Shown one piece after another: positions 49,323-57,333 of a stretch of 64,000 nt of DNA. The stretch is from Kumtagia yinganensis (lineage in GTDB: Bacteria > Pseudomonadota > Alphaproteobacteria > Rhizobiales > Rhizobiaceae). The notes below the pieces were generated by a model that searched no databases, was not told the DNA's origin, and saw only the letters and a program-made list of their open reading frames with translations. The stretch covers positions 310,001 through 374,000 of the forward strand of contig NZ_JBEBMH010000001.1 in NCBI RefSeq assembly GCF_040081985.1, read 5' to 3'. The stretch's first letter is position 1; every line of letters starts with the position of its first letter. The translations under genes were made by a program, and so were the position numbers.

Positions 49323-50111
49323 ATGGGTCTGAACGAGGAACAGTTAGCGGGTGGAGCGCTCCGCTTGTCCCGCGAAGGTTCGACGGCGGTGGTGCAGCTC
49401 AATCAGCCAGGCAGGCGAAACGCCATATCGCAGGCCATGTGGCGCGCCTTGCCCGAGCTGGTCGCTAGGATCGAAGGCGATCCGGGCTGTCGCGCGGTGG
49501 TGGTGCGCGGCGCCGGCGACGCGTTCAGCGCGGGCGCCGACATCAGCGAATTCAGCACGATCTATGCGGACCGGGAATCCTGCGACGCGTACAATACCCT
49601 CATCAAGGTGGGGCTGAAGGCGCTCCGCGACATCGACCGGCCGACGATAGCGCTGATCGACGGCATCTGCGTCGGAGGCGGGTGCGCGACGGCCCTGGCG
49701 TGCGACCTCAGATTTGCCGCGACGCACTCGCGCTTCGCGGTAACGCCGGCGAAGCTCGGCCTGTCCTACAGCATCGACGACACGCGTCGCCTGATGGAGA
49801 AGGTCGGACCTGCGCGGGCAAAGGACATACTGTTCTCCGGCCGGTTGATCGATGCGCAGGAAGCATATGCGATCGGCCTGGTCGACCGTCTGGTCGCAGT
49901 GGACGACATCGAGGCGGCGACCTTCGCGTATGCCGAGCATCTCGCCACCCTCTCCCAGGCCTCGATCCGAACGAGCAAGGCGACCGTTAACGCCATTTTG
50001 GACGGAGCGGACTTCGCGCCTGTTGAAGCGAAGATCAGGGCCTGTTTCGAAGGAGACGATTTCCGCGAGGGCTACAATGCGTTCATGGAAAAGAGACCAC
50101 CCCGCTTCTGA
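49323..50111 (+). CDS. Crotonase-superfamily protein (enoyl-CoA hydratase-like) lacking both catalytic Glu
   Basis: A 262-residue crotonase-fold protein. The oxyanion-hole segments FSAGADISEF (68-77) and VGGGCATALACDLRF are present, so it should bind acyl-CoA. The two glutamates of true hydratases (GGGCE and PE) are replaced by A122 and A143 (VTPAKLGLSYSIDDT), with D152/D153 nearby. It is therefore more likely an acyl-CoA hydrolase, decarboxylase or isomerase than a hydratase. First gene of the rightward unit under operator 3. Confidence 0.88.
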   Translation: MGLNEEQLAGGALRLSREGSTAVVQLNQPGRRNAISQAMWRALPELVARIEGDPGCRAVVVRGAGDAFSAGADISEFSTIYADRESCDAYNTLIKVGLKALRDIDRPTIALIDGICVGGGCATALACDLRFAATHSRFAVTPAKLGLSYSIDDTRRLMEKVGPARAKDILFSGRLIDAQEAYAIGLVDRLVAVDDIEAATFAYAEHLATLSQASIRTSKATVNAILDGADFAPVEAKIRACFEGDDFREGYNAFMEKRPPRF

Positions 50112-50226
50112 GTGGCCGGCGCGAGAAGTGATTGCATGCGCATTCATTTCATGTAGATTTGCCAGCAGGCGACAGGTGCCGGAACGATCGGCCGAAAGTC
50201 GTGCAGGGTGAACTTCGGAGGTACGC

Positions 50227-50988
50227 ATGGGCGTTCATGACGGCAAGGTTGCATTGGTAACGGGCGGCGCAAGCGGCATCGGCAAGGGGATCGTCGAGCG
50301 GTTCCTCGCCGATGGCGCCTCCGTCGTTTCTTTCGACCTGAAACCGACCGCGATCGATGCGCCGAAGGACCGGTTCCTGTCCCTTGAGGGAAATGCCTGC
50401 GACGAGGCCGCGGTCAACAAGGCGGTTGCCGATACAGTCTCGCGATTTGGCTGCCTCGACGTCATGGTCTGCAATGCAGGCGTGATCGCGATCACCCCGG
50501 TGGTCGAGATGGATTTCGCCGAGTGGCGGCGTGTCACCGAGGTGAACATGCACAGCATATTCCTCGGCGCCCGAGCGGCGGCGCGCCAGATGATCAAGCA
50601 GGGCAGGGGCGGCGTGATCGTCAACGCCTCCTCGGGCGCCGGTCGCCGCGGCGCTCCGAACCTGTCGCATTACTGCGCCTCGAAAGCCGCCGCGATCGGC
50701 TTCACGCAGTCGCTGGCGATCGAACTCGCCAAGCACAGGATCCGCGTGAACTGCTACACGCCCGGCCACATACAGACGCCGTTCTGGAAGGACATTTCCG
50801 AAGGCTTTTCGCGGGTCACCGGCAAGTCGCCGGACGACATCGTGAAAGGCTTCATGGACACGGTTCCGTGGGGGCGCTTCGGCACGCCGGCCGACGTTGC
50901 GGCGGCTGTATCGTGGATCGCGACGCCGGACGCCGAGTATATCAGCGGTCAGGCCATCGCCATGAACGGAGCCGAACTCCCATTCTAG
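50227..50988 (+). CDS. SDR-family oxidoreductase
   Basis: A 253-residue classical SDR with TGGASGIGKGI (cofactor), CNAGV near 85, the catalytic Ser in VNASSGAGRR and YCASK (Tyr-x3-Lys). GGAGG lies six bases before the ATG. It could oxidise a hydroxyacyl-CoA or alcohol. It is followed after eleven bases by a GMC oxidoreductase, so both may process the same alcohol. The 115-base gap behind the crotonase gene shows no promoter I can name. Confidence 0.9.
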   Translation: MGVHDGKVALVTGGASGIGKGIVERFLADGASVVSFDLKPTAIDAPKDRFLSLEGNACDEAAVNKAVADTVSRFGCLDVMVCNAGVIAITPVVEMDFAEWRRVTEVNMHSIFLGARAAARQMIKQGRGGVIVNASSGAGRRGAPNLSHYCASKAAAIGFTQSLAIELAKHRIRVNCYTPGHIQTPFWKDISEGFSRVTGKSPDDIVKGFMDTVPWGRFGTPADVAAAVSWIATPDAEYISGQAIAMNGAELPF

Positions 50989-50999
50989 GGTGAGTACGT

Positions 51000-52625
51000 A
51001 TGCAAAGTTTTGACTTCGTCGTCGTCGGTGCCGGATCGGCCGGCTGCGTCTTGGCGAACCGCCTGTCGGAGGACGGACGCCACAGCGTGCTGCTCATCGA
51101 GGCAGGCGGGTCCGATCGCAACCCTGTCTTTTCGATTCCGCTGATGGCCGGCGCGGCCTATTTCTGGCGGCCGAGCAACTGGCACTATTCGACCGCGCCC
51201 CAGGAGCATCTCGACGGCCGCTCGGTGAAATGGCCGCGTGGCAAAGTCCTCGGCGGCTGCTCCAGCATCAACGGCATGATGTATATGCGCGGCACGCGTG
51301 CGGACTACGATATCTGGCGGCAGATGGGATTGACCGGGTGGGGCTACGATGACGTGCTTCCCTATTTCATTCGCGCCGAAGACAATCCCGAACGGCCGGG
51401 CAACGCCTTCCACGGTCAGGGCGGCCCGCTGCATGTCGAGAAGGCGAAGGCGGCAAATCCGCTGTATCAGGCGTTCCTCGACGCCGGTTACGACGAAGGT
51501 TTCCGCCGCAACGACGATTTCAACGGCGCGCGCCAGGAAGGACTGGGCTGCTACGATTTCAACATACTGAGGGGCCGCCGCGTTTCCAGCGCGACGGCTT
51601 ATCTGCGGCCCGCGCAGGGACGGCAGAACCTGACCGTCTGGACGAAGACCATGGCGCGCCGCATCAGGCTGGAGAATGGCCGCGCCGTCGGTCTCGAGGT
51701 CTTACGCGAGGGGCAGCCGCAGACCGTAATGGCGCGTCGCGAGATCATTCTCAGTTCCGGCGCCATCAATTCGCCGGCGCTGCTGCAGGTCTCGGGTATC
51801 GGCGATCCGGCAGTCCTGAAGCAGGCCGGCGTGGCGCCGGTCTTCGAACTGCTGGAGGTCGGACGCAACCTCCAGGACCACATGGGCGTGTATCTCAAAT
51901 ATGCGGCCAATCAGCCGATCACGCTTTACTCACTCTTCCGCCCCGATCGCGCGGTTTCCGCGCTGACCCGCGCCTATCTCTTCGGCACGGGACCGGCGAC
52001 CGCGGTCCCGCTCGAAGCCGGCGGGTTCCTGAAGACGCGGCCCGAACTCGACGAACCCGATATTCACATCACCTTCGTGCCCGGCCTTAATCTCGAGACA
52101 ACGCGGGCCGGACAGGGCCGCCACGGCTATCTGATCAGTTATTACCAGCTTCGCCCCGAAAGCCGCGGCCAGGTCACTATCACGTCTCCCGACCCAATGG
52201 TCGCGCCGGTCATGGATCCCGCCTACCTCGCTTCCGAATATGACCGGCAGGTGATGCGCGACGGTTTCAGGCTGGCGCGCAGGATCGGGGAGAATCCGAT
52301 CCTGGCCCGCTACAAGGCTGCGGACATTTCGCCGGTCGAAGCCGACACGGTGAACGACGCGGCAGTCGACGCATGGGTTCGGCAGGGGGCAAACACGGTT
52401 TTCCATCCGACAGGCACATGCCGGATGGGCGCGGATCCGAAGGCGGTGGTGGATGCCGAACTCAAGGTCAGGGGAATCGACGGCCTGCGGATCGCCGACG
52501 CCTCCATCATGCCTGCGATCGTGAGCGGCAACACTTCCGCGCCTACGATGATGATCGCGGAGAAGGCTTCCGACATGATCCTCGGCAAGCCGGCCCTGGC
52601 GCGCATCGAACACGCCGCGGCTTGA
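51000..52625 (+). CDS. GMC-family FAD alcohol oxidoreductase
   Basis: A 541-residue GMC flavoprotein. The FAD motif VVVGAGSAGCVLANRLS is at the N-terminus, GMC signature 1 is GKVLGGCSSINGMMYMRG, signature 2 is SSGAINSPALLQVSGIG, and the active-site His/Asn pair is in FHPTGTCRMG and SGNTSAPTMM. The family (choline dehydrogenase, PEG dehydrogenase, AlkJ) oxidises primary alcohols to aldehydes. No signal peptide is visible, so it is cytoplasmic or membrane-associated. Eleven bases after the SDR; three bases before the next gene. Confidence 0.94.
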   Translation: MQSFDFVVVGAGSAGCVLANRLSEDGRHSVLLIEAGGSDRNPVFSIPLMAGAAYFWRPSNWHYSTAPQEHLDGRSVKWPRGKVLGGCSSINGMMYMRGTRADYDIWRQMGLTGWGYDDVLPYFIRAEDNPERPGNAFHGQGGPLHVEKAKAANPLYQAFLDAGYDEGFRRNDDFNGARQEGLGCYDFNILRGRRVSSATAYLRPAQGRQNLTVWTKTMARRIRLENGRAVGLEVLREGQPQTVMARREIILSSGAINSPALLQVSGIGDPAVLKQAGVAPVFELLEVGRNLQDHMGVYLKYAANQPITLYSLFRPDRAVSALTRAYLFGTGPATAVPLEAGGFLKTRPELDEPDIHITFVPGLNLETTRAGQGRHGYLISYYQLRPESRGQVTITSPDPMVAPVMDPAYLASEYDRQVMRDGFRLARRIGENPILARYKAADISPVEADTVNDAAVDAWVRQGANTVFHPTGTCRMGADPKAVVDAELKVRGIDGLRIADASIMPAIVSGNTSAPTMMIAEKASDMILGKPALARIEHAAA

Positions 52626-52628
52626 CCA

Positions 52629-53762
52629 ATGGCGGGTAGATCCGTCGCAGGCACTTGGTCGCCGCAATTCGGACGGCTGGCCGATGTGTTCGCGACGATG
52701 GTTGCGGCGGGTGAGGAGCGTGGTGGCATAGCCGTCGCCATCGATGGCGAGATCGTCGTGGATGTCGCCGGCGGGGCGGCCGACCCGGCATCGGGGGCCG
52801 ATTGGCAGCCGGACACGCTCGCATGCTGCTTCTCGGTGACCAAGGGCGTCCTGTCGATCCTGGCGCATCGCCTCATCGACAAAGGCGTGTTCGAGCTTGG
52901 CATGCCTGTGGCGAGCTACTGGCCTGAATTCGCGCAAGCCGGGAAGGCCGACATCACCGTGCTCGACGTGCTGACGCACCGCGCCGGCCTACCTGCCGTC
53001 AGCGTGCCGGTGCGCCCAGGAAGCCTGTATGACTGGGATGTTATGACGGGTATGCTGGCGGCATCGCAACCCGTCGTCCCCCCGCGCGGCAATCCGGTAT
53101 ACCATAACATGACCTACGGCCATCTGCTTGGCGAAACGATGCGTCGCGCTGCAAGTGCCACCTCCCTTACGAGCCTGCTGACCGCGGAATTGCTGGGGCC
53201 GCTTGGCGCAGATTTCGCGCTTGGCATGACGTCCGGCCAGGCCGAACGAGCCGCCCGCATTACTCAGGAGACCGGTCGGCAGCCGCTCGACGGAATCGAT
53301 TTCGGCAGCGACGACCTGTTCCAGCGCTCGATGCGCTTCTTTTCGGCGGATGAGGACTTCAATTCACCGCAATGGCGCGCGGCAGCAATCGGCTCCGGCA
53401 GCGGTCATGGGACGGCGAAGTCCATCGCGCTAATCTTTGGACAGCTTGTTGGGAGAAGCAGCCTGCTGACACCGGACAGACAGCTTGCCGCGCGGGCGGA
53501 ACAAGCCTCCAGCGACGGCTGCGACCCGGTGATGAGTATTCCGATACGCTATGGCCAAGGACTCGAACTCTCCGGTCCGCCATGGCTGGATTTCGGACCG
53601 AATTCGACGAGCGTAGGTCATTGGGGCGCCGGTGGTGCAATCGGATTCGCCGATCCGAGCCCCCGTCTTTCGTTCGGCTATGTCACGGCATCAATGGCGC
53701 CGGGCTTCGGGTCGTCGCCGCGCTCGCGCAGGCTGGTGGAAGCGCTCTACCGGTGTCTATGA
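52629..53762 (+). CDS. Class C beta-lactamase-like serine hydrolase (esterase-type)
   Basis: A 377-residue serine hydrolase of the beta-lactamase/EstB family. The nucleophile motif is S69-V-T-K72 (CFSVTKGVL), with YHN in the VYHNMTYG segment as Tyr-x-Asn. No signal peptide is present, which argues against an antibiotic-resistance role and for an intracellular esterase or amidase. Three bases after the GMC gene, last of the rightward operon, and convergent with MmgE/PrpD copy 3 after 36 bases. Confidence 0.9.
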   Translation: MAGRSVAGTWSPQFGRLADVFATMVAAGEERGGIAVAIDGEIVVDVAGGAADPASGADWQPDTLACCFSVTKGVLSILAHRLIDKGVFELGMPVASYWPEFAQAGKADITVLDVLTHRAGLPAVSVPVRPGSLYDWDVMTGMLAASQPVVPPRGNPVYHNMTYGHLLGETMRRAASATSLTSLLTAELLGPLGADFALGMTSGQAERAARITQETGRQPLDGIDFGSDDLFQRSMRFFSADEDFNSPQWRAAAIGSGSGHGTAKSIALIFGQLVGRSSLLTPDRQLAARAEQASSDGCDPVMSIPIRYGQGLELSGPPWLDFGPNSTSVGHWGAGGAIGFADPSPRLSFGYVTASMAPGFGSSPRSRRLVEALYRCL

Positions 53763-53798
53763 GCCGGCGCGGCGTGGACGCCGCGCCGATATCGAAGC

Positions 53799-55178
53799 TC
53801 ATTTCACCAGATATTTTGTCAGGCCGGCGACATCGTCGATCGTCTCGAATTCGTCGACGATCCCAATAAAGGTCTCGCCCGTCTCGGGCTTCAGCCCGGC
53901 CCGCTTCCAGCAGCGCCGGAACTTGTCGAGGTTCTCGTCGCGCGTGAGCGGAGCGTCCGGATGGCCGTACACAGCGCCAAGACGGATGCCATGCGACTTT
54001 CCGGACTTCAGTTTCACATCGAGGGTCTGCGGCACCATCGTGTTCGGGTTCGGATTGTCATCCTGCACGACGGTAACCCGCGCCGCATACCCGTGGGTCT
54101 TCTCGTTGTTCAGCATGTCGGGGCCGATGAAGTGCTCGACGTCGACCTTGCCATGGTTGAGGAAGGTTCCCGCGACGAAAGGCAGGCAGAGCTTGGCGTA
54201 GTTGGGCTGCGGCGTCGGTACGTCCGGACGGCCGACCAGCCGCTTCACCAGCGAAGGCACGGTGCAGGTGATCGCCTCGATGTCGTCCGGCACAAAACCG
54301 TGCTCCTTCATCAGCCGGTTCAGGCCGTCTACCGGTCCGTGCGTCAGCCGCCCGGTCGGGAAAGGCTTGTGCGACATCAGCTCGATCTGGAAATGGGCTT
54401 CGAGTTCGCGCTTGCCGTGTTCGACGTCGAAGTCATCTGCTTCGAACAGCCGGAAATAGCCATACTGCCCGGTGAGAACGTCGTTCGGCCCCAGCAGCCC
54501 TTCGCGCGCCAGGTCGCAGGACACCAGCGCGGCGCGTGCGTTGAAGCCGACCTGCATGCCGAGAAGCGGCGATCCCTCCACATGGGACTGCATGGTGCCG
54601 CAGGTCTGGCTGTACTGGTTGCCGAGGATGCGGGCCAGCTTTTCCGCATCGAGGCCCTCGAGCTTCCCGAGCGCGGCTGCCGCGCCGAAGCCGCCCGCGG
54701 CGGCTGGCCTGAAGAACCGGATCGGACCGTTGGAAGATTTTCCGAGGAATACCGACAGGTCGACGCCGGCGACCGCGGCCGTCAGGAAATCCTTGCCGCT
54801 TACCGGCTTGCCGGCGCGCGAGCGGCGTTCGGCATACGCGAAGAGCGCGGAGAGCAGCGTCGCCATCGGGTGCAGGACGGCGTCCTCGTTGACACAGTCG
54901 AACTCGAGGCTGTGGATTTGGTAGGCGTTGACGAAGGCCGCGCCGGTCGCAGGCAGCCTTTCGCCGCTGACCCAAACGGTGGCTTCGTCCGCTGCGCCCC
55001 ATCCCGACGCGACCTTAATGACCTTGTCGACCGCGAAGCCGGCGCAGCCGGCGACGCCGACACCGAAGGAATCGAGAAGGAATGTCTTCGCTTTGTCGAC
55101 AGCCAGCGCGGGCAGGGTGTCGTATGTCGTCGAGAGCACGCGTTGCGCGAGCCAAGGAACGGGATTCTGTTGCGTCAA
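53799..55178 (-). CDS. MmgE/PrpD-family protein, copy 3
   Basis: A 459-residue MmgE/PrpD protein closely related to copy 2: NAYQIHSLEFDCVNEDAVLHP, SGKDFL, CGTMQSHVEGSPLLGMQVGF and GQYGYFRLFE. No ATG is suitable. TTG at 55178, with AAGGGG ten bases upstream, starts the domain correctly (MTQQNPVPWLAQRVL). It is 76 bases downstream of the fused ABC ATPase gene on the same strand, so it is probably co-transcribed with the transporter ATPase rather than with the GntR units. Confidence 0.85.
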   Translation of the reverse strand: MTQQNPVPWLAQRVLSTTYDTLPALAVDKAKTFLLDSFGVGVAGCAGFAVDKVIKVASGWGAADEATVWVSGERLPATGAAFVNAYQIHSLEFDCVNEDAVLHPMATLLSALFAYAERRSRAGKPVSGKDFLTAAVAGVDLSVFLGKSSNGPIRFFRPAAAGGFGAAAALGKLEGLDAEKLARILGNQYSQTCGTMQSHVEGSPLLGMQVGFNARAALVSCDLAREGLLGPNDVLTGQYGYFRLFEADDFDVEHGKRELEAHFQIELMSHKPFPTGRLTHGPVDGLNRLMKEHGFVPDDIEAITCTVPSLVKRLVGRPDVPTPQPNYAKLCLPFVAGTFLNHGKVDVEHFIGPDMLNNEKTHGYAARVTVVQDDNPNPNTMVPQTLDVKLKSGKSHGIRLGAVYGHPDAPLTRDENLDKFRRCWKRAGLKPETGETFIGIVDEFETIDDVAGLTKYLVK

Positions 55179-55254
55179 GATGGTCCCCTTTTTCGATGAC
55201 GACGGACCGGCGGCCGCGGCGCGTCGTTGAAAGCGATGAGCGACGGAGCCTGCT

Positions 55255-57093
55255 CTAGGCGAAGGTTGGCGTTCGGACCGTGTCGGCGGCCGGCTGGAGG
55301 CTGCTCTCCTCGCGGGCGCGCCAGCAGCGGACCATCCGCCCTTCCGCATCGGGAGCGAGCTTCTGCGGCTCAATCTGGCAGCGGTCAAGGCGGTAGGGGC
55401 AGCGACTGTAGAGATAACATCCGGTCGGCAGATCGATCGGGCTCGGAATCTCGCCCGCAAGCGTGTCCTCGTTTTCGCGATCGACGCGGCGGTTCGTGAC
55501 GTCCGGCGCCAGATGCGACGCGATCAACGCCTTGGTGTACGGATGTTTCGGATTCTCGAAAACATCTTGGATGCTACCGATCTCCACGATCTGACTGAGA
55601 TACATGACGACGATCCGATCGCACACCTCGCTTACAGTCGTCAGATCATGCGAGATGAACAGGAACGACAGTCCCAGCTCACGTTGAAGCCGGCGCAGGA
55701 GCGCGATCAGGCTGGCGCGTGCCGACGGAGCGAGAACCGATGTCGGCTCGTCGAGGATCACGAACTCTGGGTTTGTAGCAAGCGCACGCGCTATGTTGAC
55801 GCGCTGCAGCGCGCCGGCGCCGAGGCCGCGCGGCCGCATTTCCGCCATCGATTCATCGAGGTCGACGAGATCCATCAACTCCTTAACGCGCTTGCGCTTG
55901 TCGGCACGGGACATTTTCGTGTGGACGTCGAGCGGCTCCGAAAGAATTTTTGCTACAGTCCAGCGCAAGTCTACCGCGTCGTAAGGGTCCTGCAGGACGA
56001 TCTGCATGAGCGAGCGAATGGCTTTCAGTTCCTGCGCCCTGAGAGCATGGACGTCCTTGCCTTTGAATACCACTTTTCCGCCATTGATCTCGAACAGCCG
56101 GATGATGGAGCGACCGACGGTCGACTTGCCCGAGCCGCTTTCGCCTACAAGGCCGACGGTCTCGCCCGCCTGTACGGTCACGTCGAAATCCGTGACGGCA
56201 TGAACCTTCTTGTCCGAGTTAGCGATCGGAAAGTATTTCGTCAGTCCGGAAATCTCCAACAGTGAGGCCGGCTTGTCCTTTTTCTGTGCGGCCTCCTTGG
56301 CGGGTGTCCTGGCGACGTGGCCTTTCGAATTGCTGCGTGCGCGCCCGAAATAGCTTCGGGTATCGGCCTCGTCCACGATACGGCCCTTGTCGAGCACCAC
56401 AACGCGGTCACAGTAGTTCGCAATGATACCGTCTTCCTGTGTGACCAGGAGAACCGACGAATTGGTGCGCCTGACGGTCTGCCACATCTGGTCGAGGAAC
56501 TGCGCTTGAATCGTGACGTCGAGACCGCTGGTCGGTTCGTCCGCAACGAGCAGCTTGGGTATGGAGGACAGCGCCATCGCGATGAGCACACGCTGCGCCA
56601 TGCCGCCTGAGAGTTCGTGTGCAAACGCCTCCAAGCGCCGCTCCGGATCGTTGATACCGACGAGGCGCAGCATTTCCAACGCTCGCTCACGTGCTGCCCT
56701 TGATGACCCGTCATTATGCGCTTGCCAGACTTCGGCTATCTGGCGCCCCACCTTCAGCATGGGATGCAGGGCGGAACGAGGGTTCTGAACTATCAGGCCG
56801 ATATTGCCTCCCCGCACCTCACGGAGGTCGCCGGGAGGCATGTTCAGCAGATCCCGGCCTTCAAGGCGAACCTCGCCCGCGACGATCCTGCCCGGAGGCT
56901 TGACTAGTCCCAGCATCGCGTAAGCCGTGATCGACTTGCCGCTGCCGCTTTCGCCGAGGAGACCGACGATCTCGCCCGGGCGGACCTGGAAATCAACCCC
57001 GTCAACGGCGCGAAGGCCGTTAAATTCTATGCTGAGGTTGCGGACCTCTAGCAATGGGTGACCGCTTGCCGAAGCGCTCTTGCTAGCTGTCAT
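55255..57093 (-). CDS. Fused two-domain ABC ATPase of an oligopeptide-type importer (DppD-DppF-like)
   Basis: A 612-residue protein with two ABC domains. NBD1 has Walker A GESGSGKS (47-54), signature LSGGMA (161-166), Walker B LLVADE (181-186) and a switch position Q219 (VTQED) where His is normal. NBD2 has Walker A (317-324), a degenerate signature LGAGALQR (424-431), Walker B FVILDE (444-449), an altered D-loop SVLA (452-455) and the normal switch H482. The C-terminal oligopeptide-transporter region (PTGCYLYSRCPYRLDRCQ) is present. It is divergent from the binding protein gene and upstream of MmgE/PrpD copy 3. Confidence 0.93.
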   Translation of the reverse strand: MTASKSASASGHPLLEVRNLSIEFNGLRAVDGVDFQVRPGEIVGLLGESGSGKSITAYAMLGLVKPPGRIVAGEVRLEGRDLLNMPPGDLREVRGGNIGLIVQNPRSALHPMLKVGRQIAEVWQAHNDGSSRAARERALEMLRLVGINDPERRLEAFAHELSGGMAQRVLIAMALSSIPKLLVADEPTSGLDVTIQAQFLDQMWQTVRRTNSSVLLVTQEDGIIANYCDRVVVLDKGRIVDEADTRSYFGRARSNSKGHVARTPAKEAAQKKDKPASLLEISGLTKYFPIANSDKKVHAVTDFDVTVQAGETVGLVGESGSGKSTVGRSIIRLFEINGGKVVFKGKDVHALRAQELKAIRSLMQIVLQDPYDAVDLRWTVAKILSEPLDVHTKMSRADKRKRVKELMDLVDLDESMAEMRPRGLGAGALQRVNIARALATNPEFVILDEPTSVLAPSARASLIALLRRLQRELGLSFLFISHDLTTVSEVCDRIVVMYLSQIVEIGSIQDVFENPKHPYTKALIASHLAPDVTNRRVDRENEDTLAGEIPSPIDLPTGCYLYSRCPYRLDRCQIEPQKLAPDAEGRMVRCWRAREESSLQPAADTVRTPTFA

Positions 57094-57268
57094 TCAGATT
57101 CCCTTTTCCACTGGCGCTCTGACATTCCCATGAGATCGCGACCAGCTACCGTCTGAATTCGTATTCACGCCGTATGCGTAATCCTTTGTCAACCAAATTT
57201 GCACCAGTAAAGCAAAAAAAGGTCGAGCTTTCTGGAAAACTTTCACCGTTGGAGGTTGCGAAAAGTGC

Positions 57269-57296
57269 TTGACATGGGCGAAGCGCTGCTGATGAT
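57269..57296 (+). promoter_or_regulatory. Candidate sigma-70 promoter of the ABC binding-protein unit
   Basis: TTGACA at 57269-57274 and GATGAT at 57291-57296 are separated by 16 bases. Transcription would start about 30 bases before the binding-protein ATG at 57334. The other strand serves the divergent ATPase gene; no operator palindrome was seen. Confidence 0.4.
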
Positions 57297-57333
57297 TGAA
57301 TTCGCATGCAACGTGTCTGTCAGGGGAACAAAA

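Noticed and set aside
52629..53762. Beta-lactamase as an antibiotic-resistance gene
   Set aside because: No signal peptide and placement in a catabolic operon; esterase-like serine hydrolases of this fold are common.
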